Positions 37,025 to 44,612 of a DNA stretch of 64,000 bases are shown here, one piece after another; position 1 is the stretch's first letter; each line of letters starts with the position of its first letter. Origin of the DNA: Pelagimonas phthalicica (GTDB lineage Bacteria > Pseudomonadota > Alphaproteobacteria > Rhodobacterales > Rhodobacteraceae); assembly GCF_004364805.1 (NCBI RefSeq), contig NZ_SOAP01000001.1, positions 1,488,001 through 1,552,000 of the forward strand, read 5' to 3'. Made by a program: the position numbers and the translations under genes. The notes below the pieces were generated by a model. That model was not told the DNA's origin and did no database searches. It saw only the letters and a program-made list of their open reading frames with translations.

Positions 37025-37202
37025 TTGGGGTTTCTCCCCGTGTGACAGTTCGTGCTCATCAACAGTCCTTCCGGATTCTCCGGGATCTTGCCCTTTGCGG
37101 CGGGGATTCGGGCGCAGGGTGACGGGTTAGTGTTGCCATATCCTCAAGGATGGCTCAAATCTGGGGCAGGAATTTGGCGAATTCACGGGCAGGGTCCAGA
37201 AA

Positions 37203-37694
37203 ATGCAGGAAAAAGACATTTCCGCCACTGAACCAGATTGGTCACGTGAACAGATCGAACGGTTCTGGGAGCCAGGGAAAAAGATGATCCGCGCGGTACG
37301 GCGCTATCAGGCGGCGCAGGCGCGGGGCGGCGTGTTGGGTAAGATTGCGTCGAAATACTGGGTGCTAAACCACCTGTTCTGGTCCACAATTTGCCAGTCC
37401 GAACTGCACCTGAACACAAAAATCGGCGGTGGCCTGCGCCTGACGCACCCCACGGGCATCATCATCCACCCCGACAGCAAGATCGGACCAAATTGCATGA
37501 TTTTTCATCAGGTGACTTTGGCCGGCCCTGTGACGTTGGGCGGGCATGTGGATGTCGGAGCCGGGGCCAAGCTGATTGGCCCCTTGAGCGTTGGGGATCA
37601 CGCGGTGATTGGCGCTAATGCGGTGGTTACAAAAGACGTGCCTGCCGGTGCAACCGTCGCAGGTATCCCAGCGCGGGTGATTTCAGAGGGTTAA
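37203..37694 (+). CDS. Serine acetyltransferase-like hexapeptide (LbH) acyltransferase
   Basis: 163 residues, ATG at 37203. The C-terminal ~100 residues are a left-handed beta-helix with CysE-type signatures: GGGLRLTHPTGIIIHPDSKI, MIFHQVTLAG, VGAGAKLIGPLSVGDHAVIGANAVV and IPARVI. The helical N-terminus resembles EpsC/CysE enzymes in EPS loci. It may acetylate a sugar or amino group, although true serine acetyltransferase activity cannot be excluded. It converges with the GNAT gene (4-bp overlap). Confidence 0.85.
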   Translation: MQEKDISATEPDWSREQIERFWEPGKKMIRAVRRYQAAQARGGVLGKIASKYWVLNHLFWSTICQSELHLNTKIGGGLRLTHPTGIIIHPDSKIGPNCMIFHQVTLAGPVTLGGHVDVGAGAKLIGPLSVGDHAVIGANAVVTKDVPAGATVAGIPARVISEG

Positions 37695-38218
37695 AGAGTT
37701 GCGCCGACGGTTCGATTAAAAATCAGGATCGTTTCATCGCTGAGAGCGTCATTCAGGCGAAACCCGGATTTCTCTAAAACACGGGCAGAGGCCGGATTGC
37801 CGGGTAAAACCCCGGCTTGCAACATTTGTTCCGGTCCTTTGTCGAGTTCATTCATCAGCCCCGCAACCAACTCGCTGGCAAATCCCTTGCCCCAGGCCTC
37901 TTCGCCAAAGACATAGCCAAGGTGAAGCGGGGTACCTGCCGGGGCATCCTTGGGATGAAACAGGAAAAGCAAGCCGACCAGCGCCTCTTGGTTTTCAACC
38001 AACGCGATGGGAGTACTGCCCTCGCGTGCTTTGATCCAATCCTCGGCTGCCGACGGGCCAGCGCCGGGTCGCATGGCCTCTGGCAAATGCTCCAAAACAG
38101 GATCTGTCAGCATCTCCATGACCGCCTGACCAAAACGCGCTCGTGTTTTGGGATCGGTCAAGACAACCTCCCAAGGGCGCACGTGGAGGCGTTCGGTGTG
38201 AAAACTCGGAATGCTCAA
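37691..38218 (-). CDS. GNAT family N-acetyltransferase (RimJ-like)
   Basis: 175 residues with a TTG start at 38218 overlapping the upstream GT stop as TTGA. GNAT features are FHTERLHVRPWEVVL at the start, the acetyl-CoA region LGYVFGEEAWGKGFASELVAGLM, and NPASARVLEKSGFRL. It belongs to the RimJ/RimL-type cluster. It ends the operon led by the O-antigen ligase-like gene and may N-acetylate an aminosugar, but a housekeeping role is possible. Confidence 0.85.
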   Translation of the reverse strand: MSIPSFHTERLHVRPWEVVLTDPKTRARFGQAVMEMLTDPVLEHLPEAMRPGAGPSAAEDWIKAREGSTPIALVENQEALVGLLFLFHPKDAPAGTPLHLGYVFGEEAWGKGFASELVAGLMNELDKGPEQMLQAGVLPGNPASARVLEKSGFRLNDALSDETILIFNRTVGATL

Positions 38219-39507
38219 TATCCCAACCCCGCCAATGGCAATCCATCCAAGAGCGCGCGATAGACCTCCATGGTTTTTTCACCCTTCTTCGCCCAGGGGT
38301 ATCCCTGTTCGGCATAGGCTTGCGCCCGCGCGGCTGTCGCCCCCATGGTCGACGGATCGGTCACGCAATGCTCCATCTCAGCGCGGAAACCGGCAACCAG
38401 CCCGTCAAAATCTGCCATAGGCACGCAGGCCCCGCGCCCCTGCCCGGCCAGATCGCCGGGGGCACCATAATCCGACACCAGAACGTGATTGCCGCAAGCC
38501 ATACTTTCGATGACCACACCGGCCCCCAGTTCGCGGATCGATGGGAAAACAAAGACATCAACCTCGCGCATCATGTCAGCGACCTCGCCTTGGGTCTTGC
38601 GACCATGCATGGTGACACAATCGCCCAGATCATGTGCGTCGATCACCATTTGCATGCGCGCACGCTCTGGCCCGTCACCAACCACGTGCAGGTGGTGCTG
38701 TTTCAGCAGGTCAGATTTGGCAAAGGCATGCAGCGGCAATTCTGGCAATTTGTAGGGCACCAACCGCCCGGCATACAGAAAGTGGATCTTGCCATCACTG
38801 CTACGCTGCCCGGCGGGCTTGGCCCCCTTGGCGTGAAAAATCTCTGGATCAAACCCGATCTCCGGGAAGGAAACGATGCGCGCATCCTCAACCCGCTGCA
38901 AATCCGCTCGGGTGTGGGAAAACGCGCTGAGAACAGCCGCGGCATCATCATAGGTTGAGCGCGCAAAAGGCAGATATTTATAGAAATCCCGCAAGCGGCG
39001 CAGCTTTTCCTTTTCGCGCGCTTGCTCGGCGGCAAAGGCAGCGGGCCAGTCGAGATTGCCGTTCAAGGGACCAATCACAAAGGGTTGCGGCACCTTATGC
39101 GCCAGCCAACTGGGCAAAGTCGGCGACATCGGCGTGATACGATGCACGATGTCAAACTCACCAACTTTGAGTTGCGATTTAAACCGCTGCCAAACGCCGT
39201 GTTCAAAGGCCAGATAAGGCAGGTAGTTGAAGATCATCGAAGTGGACCAACCGACCTCTTCACCACCCCGGATGAGGCGCGCGAGCTTGAACATCGGCGA
39301 GGCGATCCATTCATTATCGATATAGACAATCTCAAGCCCCGTCGGCGCGGCCTTTTCTATGTTTTCTCGGTTGCGCACATGGGTGGCCAAAGTGACGTCA
39401 CACAGTTTGGCAATCTCAAGCGCGTATTTGTAACCGACAATCGGCAGGCTGGGCCATTCCGGATTGCATTCATCCGCGACCAGCAGAACCTTGGGTTTCC
39501 CTGTCAT
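38215..39507 (-). CDS. Glycosyltransferase (GT4/GT-B)
   Basis: About 430 residues from the ATG at 39507, preceded by GAGGAAGAG; the longer frame from 39537 is rejected. GT-B features: VLLVADECNPEWPSLPIVG, FLYAGRLVPYKLPELPLH, VVGDGPERARMQMVID, and a C-terminal ELGAGVVIESMACGNHVLVSD donor-binding region. Its start lies 11 bp after the ligase-like gene, and its stop overlaps the GNAT start. Likely adds one residue to the repeat unit at the inner membrane. Confidence 0.87.
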   Translation of the reverse strand: MTGKPKVLLVADECNPEWPSLPIVGYKYALEIAKLCDVTLATHVRNRENIEKAAPTGLEIVYIDNEWIASPMFKLARLIRGGEEVGWSTSMIFNYLPYLAFEHGVWQRFKSQLKVGEFDIVHRITPMSPTLPSWLAHKVPQPFVIGPLNGNLDWPAAFAAEQAREKEKLRRLRDFYKYLPFARSTYDDAAAVLSAFSHTRADLQRVEDARIVSFPEIGFDPEIFHAKGAKPAGQRSSDGKIHFLYAGRLVPYKLPELPLHAFAKSDLLKQHHLHVVGDGPERARMQMVIDAHDLGDCVTMHGRKTQGEVADMMREVDVFVFPSIRELGAGVVIESMACGNHVLVSDYGAPGDLAGQGRGACVPMADFDGLVAGFRAEMEHCVTDPSTMGATAARAQAYAEQGYPWAKKGEKTMEVYRALLDGLPLAGLGY

Positions 39508-39518
39508 TCTCTTCCTCG

Positions 39519-40913
39519 TTACATCACCGATTGCCATTTCATGGCGGTGCTATGTTTTGTGATTTTCAACCGCTCGGCGCGCAGTTTTTCTGCGTATCCG
39601 GTCAAGGCCCCGACCAACAACCATGTTAGCGGAGTGAGGGTCGCGTTTGGCAGCATATCCAGCGCGTTGATCGCCAAGAGCAGGCTCAATGGGCCGATAT
39701 AGGGCGAAATCTCCTGGCCGCGCCGCGCCGCAATTTCCCTGCCAAGCAGGATCAGTGGCAAAAGCAGAAGCCCGAATTCAGCAATGAAACCGACCCAACC
39801 ATAGACACCAATCACAATGATCCAGCGCCCATCGGTCACCGTCAGAATATTGCCGTTCACCGGATCAAGGATGTGGTTCCGCCCAAAACTGCCCCATCCG
39901 AAAATCGGCTTTTGATAGGCGCGCTCTAACAACGTGTTCTCATTGTCAAACCGGAACTCAAGACTGCCAGCGCGTTGCGGATCGATGGCGGCTGCCTGTG
40001 CCAACAACTGGTCTTGCGGAATCAGATCCGCACCTTTGAGTATTGGATAGGCCAAGGCGATCGAGCCGATCACAATCGCAATCCGTACCTGCACGCCAGT
40101 GCTGAACAGAACCACCAAAGGCACCAGCAGCACCATGAACAGCAATGACCCCAGCGACTTGGCCAAAACCATGATCCCGGTCAGGTAAAGCGCTGCCATC
40201 AGCAGTTTGAACCGCGTTTCCTTGGAATTTCGCCAAAGCGCATAGGCAGAGACAACCGCCGTCATGGTGAAAAACGCCACCCACAACCCGTGATACAGGA
40301 AGACCACAGGTCGATAGCCCCCAGCCCGGATCGATTGACCAAACAGGTGCTGGTAGTAGCCGTAGACCCAGAGGTTCAACTGAGGGGACAGGCGAATTTC
40401 GATCAGCATGAACAGCGAATAGACCAGACCACCGATCATCAACGCCCAAAGGATCTCGCGCTGCGATCCACCATCAGCAAGGAACTGGCGCGCCATAAGG
40501 AATGGCAGGATCAGCAGGAATTGCTCAATCGGAAGGGCGAGCGCATGTTTGAAATTATGCCCCTCGACCCCGACCTGCCCAAAGAAAATCGGCTCTTCGT
40601 TGGTGAAAACGGTGATGACGGGTGAAAAGACAAAGAGCAGCAACAAGACCTTGCCAACCAGGTTTTGCGGCAGGATCGGCCCGTCATACCCATAGCGCCA
40701 AAGCGCGATCATAAATGCCATAAGCGCCGGAATGTTATGCTTGTTCAGCGGCGGCATCAGCGGAAGGTCAAAAACGGCGGGCGGTTCGGGAAGGAACAGA
40801 TAGCCGAGCATCAAGCTCCAGACCAAGGCACGATCAGCCCGCAGCCGCCCATACAGGGCAACCACCACCAGCGGAAAAACAGCCAGCGCCAGAAAGGCAA
40901 TCGGGTTGGGCAT
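39519..40913 (-). CDS. O-antigen ligase / polymerase-like membrane protein
   Basis: About 464 residues from the ATG at 40913; the longer frame adds a non-conserved 78-residue leader. About 10-12 hydrophobic helices are predicted. A periplasmic loop in the second half contains RAGSLEFRFDNENTLLERAYQKPIFGWGSFGRNH, typical of the Wzy_C/WaaL superfamily (R...GWG.G.N). It probably polymerises lipid-linked repeats or ligates them. A weak RBS precedes the start. It is first in the ligase-GT-GNAT operon and divergent from the GT gene at 41149. Confidence 0.85.
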   Translation of the reverse strand: MPNPIAFLALAVFPLVVVALYGRLRADRALVWSLMLGYLFLPEPPAVFDLPLMPPLNKHNIPALMAFMIALWRYGYDGPILPQNLVGKVLLLLFVFSPVITVFTNEEPIFFGQVGVEGHNFKHALALPIEQFLLILPFLMARQFLADGGSQREILWALMIGGLVYSLFMLIEIRLSPQLNLWVYGYYQHLFGQSIRAGGYRPVVFLYHGLWVAFFTMTAVVSAYALWRNSKETRFKLLMAALYLTGIMVLAKSLGSLLFMVLLVPLVVLFSTGVQVRIAIVIGSIALAYPILKGADLIPQDQLLAQAAAIDPQRAGSLEFRFDNENTLLERAYQKPIFGWGSFGRNHILDPVNGNILTVTDGRWIIVIGVYGWVGFIAEFGLLLLPLILLGREIAARRGQEISPYIGPLSLLLAINALDMLPNATLTPLTWLLVGALTGYAEKLRAERLKITKHSTAMKWQSVM

Positions 40914-41148
40914 CTTTTGCGAATCGTCCCGTGAGGCACCCCTGAAAAAGGGCAGATTTCCTAACACTCTATCAATCTCACAAGGCCAAGTCGCGACACC
41001 ATTGGTACAAAATCGTGAAGCTGGAAACAAAACACGAAGTCGCGCCGCATTGTCGCGAAAGTCGCTGAAAACCTTATATCTTCTGCCCAAATTCCGTCCC
41101 AAATATGCCCCACAATACCCGCGGAAGAAATCCAATTGGGGCGCCAAA

Positions 41149-42213
41149 ATGGCAGCGAAAGACTTGAATATTGCCTTTTTGGGGGCGTCGCCGACATTGG
41201 ATTGGCATCACTCTGGCGGGGCAGAGTTTTTCATGCGCAAGGCGCTGGAGGCACATGCGGGCCACGTCACCTTTTTTAACGTGAACAACACCGAGCCGCC
41301 CCAGCCCCAAATCGACGAGAGCGACGAAGGCAGACCGCCCTTTGACGTTACTTTTCTGGCGCCAACAGTGCCTCTTTCTAACACGCTCTTCGAAAGGCAC
41401 GCGCCCTTGACCGTCCACGCATTAGGTCCAAACAGTATCCACGGGCCCGCCAGATTCGCGGACGCGCCGGTTCTGTTCCTGATTGATGTCTTGCGCTCGA
41501 TCCGAAAATCGCGGCTTTTGGCCTCTTCTGACTTCCTTATCGTCCCGTCGGACAAAACGGCCAGGAACCTGCGATTGGGCGATGCATCGGTCGAGGTCGT
41601 GCCATGGGGGGCAAATATCAACCCAACATCCGGGTTTCAGCCCAAAACCATTTCGTATGATCATCCACTGCAACTGCTTTTGATCACACGAAACTGGCAT
41701 AACAGCGGCGGAGCCTTGAGCTTTCAAACCCTTCAACTGCTGCGTTCCAGTGGTATCGATGCGCATTTGACCATCGTTGGCTGCGTCCCGCCTGATCAAC
41801 ATGTGAACGAATGGGTGACCGTGCATCCGTTTCTGGACAAGTCCAAACTAGAGGAAGAAGCGACCTTTATGGACATTTTGCGCCGGTCGCATTTCCTCTT
41901 GCACCCGTCAGCTGTCGGATTGGGCTTTCCCGTGTGCGAGGCATCAGCCTTTGGTGTGCCGACTCTCTGTTTTCCCAGCCTTGCGGATCTGGTGCGGGAC
42001 AACGTCAATGGACGCATCTTCCCGGTTTCAAAGACTTCTGAACAGTTTTATCACGCCATTCGTTATTTTCTGGAGAATCCCGGCACCTATACCGCCATGA
42101 GCCGGTCGTCGCGTCAGGAATACGAAGAGCGCTTGAATTGGGATGCCTGGGGGAGCGCCACAGCCCATTTGCTGCGTGATTACATACGCAAATTGGGCAG
42201 CGGTTTGGGCTGA
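41149..42213 (+). CDS. Glycosyltransferase (GT-B fold)
   Basis: About 354 residues from the ATG at 41149 (GGGG about 7 nt upstream); the open frame extends further 5' without conservation. It begins LNIAFLGASPTLDWHHSGGAEFFMRKA, and has a GT-B C-terminal half with VVPWGANINPTSG, DAHLTIVGCVPPDQ and LHPSAVGLGFPVCEASAFGVPTLCFPS. The latter has the family's acidic residue one turn from a conserved glycine-rich loop. It is the rightmost gene of the polysaccharide locus. Donor unknown. Confidence 0.83.
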   Translation: MAAKDLNIAFLGASPTLDWHHSGGAEFFMRKALEAHAGHVTFFNVNNTEPPQPQIDESDEGRPPFDVTFLAPTVPLSNTLFERHAPLTVHALGPNSIHGPARFADAPVLFLIDVLRSIRKSRLLASSDFLIVPSDKTARNLRLGDASVEVVPWGANINPTSGFQPKTISYDHPLQLLLITRNWHNSGGALSFQTLQLLRSSGIDAHLTIVGCVPPDQHVNEWVTVHPFLDKSKLEEEATFMDILRRSHFLLHPSAVGLGFPVCEASAFGVPTLCFPSLADLVRDNVNGRIFPVSKTSEQFYHAIRYFLENPGTYTAMSRSSRQEYEERLNWDAWGSATAHLLRDYIRKLGSGLG

Positions 42214-42229
42214 TTCAAAGCAGCTAACA

Positions 42230-42297
42230 ATGTCCAAAAATCGACAAAACTAAAATTATTGAGCCTTTCATTATCAATAATGAGCATTTCTGGACAT
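42230..42297. promoter_or_regulatory. Nested inverted repeats upstream of xsc
   Basis: An outer pair ATGTCCA (42230-42236) / TGGACAT (42291-42297) and an inner pair ATTATTGA (42255-42262) / TCAATAAT (42274-42281) are both perfect. The region is AT-rich and lies 106-173 bp before the xsc start. The right arm contains CTGGAC, which resembles the half-site of TauR-type (MocR/GntR) regulators of taurine genes in Rhodobacterales as I recall it; that assignment is tentative. Confidence 0.5.
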
Positions 42298-42402
42298 ATC
42301 GCAAAGCCATAACTGGCCCTATTTCCCATGCGTCGTCCTGTCTACGATGAGGCAAATCTTGTCGATCTTTTGGTCGGCCGCCTTTTCTTGGGAGACACCT
42401 AA

Positions 42403-44172
42403 ATGAAAATGACCACAGAAGAAGCCTTTGTGAAGGTGCTTCAACGTCACGGTATCGAACACGCTTTCGGGATTATCGGGTCGGCCATGATGCCAATCTC
42501 TGATCTGTTCCCAAAAGCTGGCATTCATTTCTGGGATTGCGCCCATGAGGGCTCGGGCGGATTCATGTCTGACGGCTATACGCGCGCGACCGGTAAAGTT
42601 TCGATGATGATCGCGCAGAACGGCCCGGGCATCACCAACTTTGTAACCGCCGTGAAAACCGCCTATTGGAACCACACGCCACTGCTGCTGGTCACCCCTC
42701 AGGCCGCGAACAAGACCATCGGTCAGGGTGGTTTCCAGGAAATGGAACAGATGCGCATGTTTGCGGATTGTGTTGCCTATCAAGAAGAAGTGCGCGACCC
42801 ATCTCGCGTTGCCGAAGTGTTGACCCGTGTCATCGCTCAGGCCAAGCGCGCCTCTGCCCCGGCGCAGTTGAACATCCCGCGTGATATGTGGACCCAAATT
42901 GTCGACATCGAAATCCCAGAGCCCATCGAATTCGAACGCTCTTCCGGTGGCTCGACTTCGGTGACCGATGCGGCCAAGCTGCTGTCCGAAGCCAAGAACC
43001 CAGTCATCCTGAACGGCGCAGGCGTTGTTCTGTCTGAGGGCGGCATCGACGCCTCGATCAAACTGGCGGAACGTTTAGACGCCCCAGTTTGTGTGGGCTA
43101 CCAGCACAATGACGCCTTCCCGGGCAACCACCCGCTTTTTGCTGGTCCTCTGGGCTATAACGGCTCCAAGGCAGGGATGCAGTTGATCAAAGAGGCAGAC
43201 GTTGTTCTGGCGCTGGGTACGCGTTTGAACCCGTTCTCGACGCTGCCGGGCTATGGCATGGAATACTGGCCTGCTGACGCCAAAATCATCCAGGTCGACA
43301 TGAACCCGGATCGCATCGGTCTGACCAAAAAGGTCACCGTTGGCATCGTCGGTGACGCGGCCAAGGTTGCGACAGGTATCCTTGAACAGCTGTCCGACAC
43401 CGCCGGTGACGAAGGCCGTCAGGCCCGCAAGGACGACATCGCGCAGAAGAAATCGGCCTGGGCACAAGAGCTGACCTCGATGACCCACGAAGATGACGAT
43501 CCGGGCACCACCTGGAACGAGCGCGCCCGCGACGCCAAGCCGGACTGGATGTCCCCACGCATGGCGTGGCGCGCAATCCAGGCGGCGCTGCCGAAAGAGG
43601 CGATCATCTCCTCCGACATCGGCAATAACTGCGCCATCGGTAACGCCTACCCCTCCTTCGAGGAAGGTCGCAAATACCTCGCCCCGGGCCTGTTTGGCCC
43701 CTGTGGCTATGGTCTCCCATCCGTGGTCGGCGCAAAAATCGGCTGCCCTGATGTGCCTGTTGTTGGTTTCTCCGGCGATGGAGCCTTTGGCATCGCCGTC
43801 ACCGAGCTGACCGCTATTGGTCGTGGCGAATGGCCGGCCATCACGCAGGTCGTTTTCCGCAACTACCAGTGGGGCGCGGAAAAGCGGAACTCGACCCTGT
43901 GGTTTGACGACAACTTTGTTGGCACCGAATTGGACGAGCAAGTGTCATATGCTGGCATCGCCAAGGCCTGCGGCTTGCAAGGCGTCGTTGCGCGCACCAT
44001 GGACGAACTCACCGCTGCTCTGAACAAGGCCATTGAGGATCAGAAAGAGGGCAAGACCACCCTGATCGAAGCCATGATCAACCAAGAGTTGGGTGAGCCA
44101 TTCCGCCGTGACGCCATGAAAAAGCCAGTGGAAGTGGCGGGCATCTCTGCCGACGACATGGTCCCACAATAA
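42403..44172 (+). CDS. xsc: Sulfoacetaldehyde acetyltransferase (Xsc)
   Basis: 589 residues, ATG at 42403. This TPP-dependent enzyme converts sulfoacetaldehyde and phosphate to acetyl phosphate and sulfite, a central step in taurine and other C2-sulfonate degradation in the cytoplasm. The Xsc/acetolactate-synthase layout is visible: N-terminal PYR domain (GIEHAFGIIGSAMMPISDLFP, AHEGSGGFMSDGYTRATG with the catalytic Glu), central FAD-like domain, and C-terminal TPP domain (FSGDGAFGI as the GDG motif with FRNYQWGAEKRNS). It is followed by a strong stem-loop and soeABC, which oxidises the sulfite it releases. Confidence 0.95.
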   Translation: MKMTTEEAFVKVLQRHGIEHAFGIIGSAMMPISDLFPKAGIHFWDCAHEGSGGFMSDGYTRATGKVSMMIAQNGPGITNFVTAVKTAYWNHTPLLLVTPQAANKTIGQGGFQEMEQMRMFADCVAYQEEVRDPSRVAEVLTRVIAQAKRASAPAQLNIPRDMWTQIVDIEIPEPIEFERSSGGSTSVTDAAKLLSEAKNPVILNGAGVVLSEGGIDASIKLAERLDAPVCVGYQHNDAFPGNHPLFAGPLGYNGSKAGMQLIKEADVVLALGTRLNPFSTLPGYGMEYWPADAKIIQVDMNPDRIGLTKKVTVGIVGDAAKVATGILEQLSDTAGDEGRQARKDDIAQKKSAWAQELTSMTHEDDDPGTTWNERARDAKPDWMSPRMAWRAIQAALPKEAIISSDIGNNCAIGNAYPSFEEGRKYLAPGLFGPCGYGLPSVVGAKIGCPDVPVVGFSGDGAFGIAVTELTAIGRGEWPAITQVVFRNYQWGAEKRNSTLWFDDNFVGTELDEQVSYAGIAKACGLQGVVARTMDELTAALNKAIEDQKEGKTTLIEAMINQELGEPFRRDAMKKPVEVAGISADDMVPQ

Positions 44173-44178
44173 GCGCAA

Positions 44179-44212
44179 GCCGCCTCGCCCGGAGCATTCC
44201 GGGCGGGGTGGC
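44179..44212 (+). terminator. Stem-loop terminator after xsc
   Basis: A 15-bp stem (44179-44193 with 44198-44212, two G-U pairs) around the 4-nt loop GCAT, starting 7 nt after the xsc stop. It is very GC-rich but has no T-tract, so it may be Rho-assisted or act to protect the xsc mRNA 3' end rather than terminate fully. Confidence 0.75.
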
Positions 44213-44296
44213 TGAATGGCGGATGAATCATGCTCGAAAGCGGGTATTCGGACACGCTCGTAGCGTAACAGAAAACCCAACACCGAAAATTGATAC

Positions 44297-44316
44297 ATGA
44301 ATGTTACATCATTCAT
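44297..44316. promoter_or_regulatory. Perfect inverted repeat, possible operator for soeABC
   Basis: ATGAATG (44297-44303) and CATTCAT (44310-44316) are separated by TTACAT, a 20-bp dyad typical of a dimeric repressor or activator site. It lies about 300 bp before soeA. The binding protein is unknown. Confidence 0.45.
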
Positions 44317-44551
44317 CCTGGAAATTTTCGCCACTTTCTCCGCGCCATGATTAGACAAAACCGCCATCTGACCAAAAATTGCCTTTGCTTCCGGCAAGCT
44401 GATCTCCGGGCGCTTAGGGCCTAACAAAATATGGGTTTGGGACAAGGCGAAGCCAAGCGCCACGAATTGATCCATCGTGTGTTTTTCGCCGTTTCGACCT
44501 AGGCTGATCGCCAAATTTCCCTCAGCGGATGCAGGCATAGCCAAGAAAAAC

Positions 44552-44578
44552 GCGAACCTGCGGCGTTGGCAGGTTTGC
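44552..44578 (+). promoter_or_regulatory. Leader stem-loop just upstream of soeA
   Basis: A 10-bp stem (44552-44561 with 44569-44578, one G-U pair) around a 7-nt loop. It ends 34 nt before the soeA ATG, in the likely 5' leader. It could influence mRNA stability or translation; no riboswitch family is recognised. Confidence 0.4.
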
Positions 44579-44612
44579 CCGAGACCAGAGCCAAAGGGAC
44601 GGGGCCAAACGA

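Larger units (their letters stand above)
44213..44612. other. 400-bp intergenic region between xsc and soeA
   Basis: No convincing gene. A minus-strand open frame spans it but also reads antisense through the xsc terminator and 3' end and resembles no family, so it was not called. The region holds two perfect inverted repeats (44297-44316 and the small TTAGG-G-CCTAA at 44414-44424) and a leader hairpin next to soeA. It most likely carries the soeABC promoter and control sites. Confidence 0.6.
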
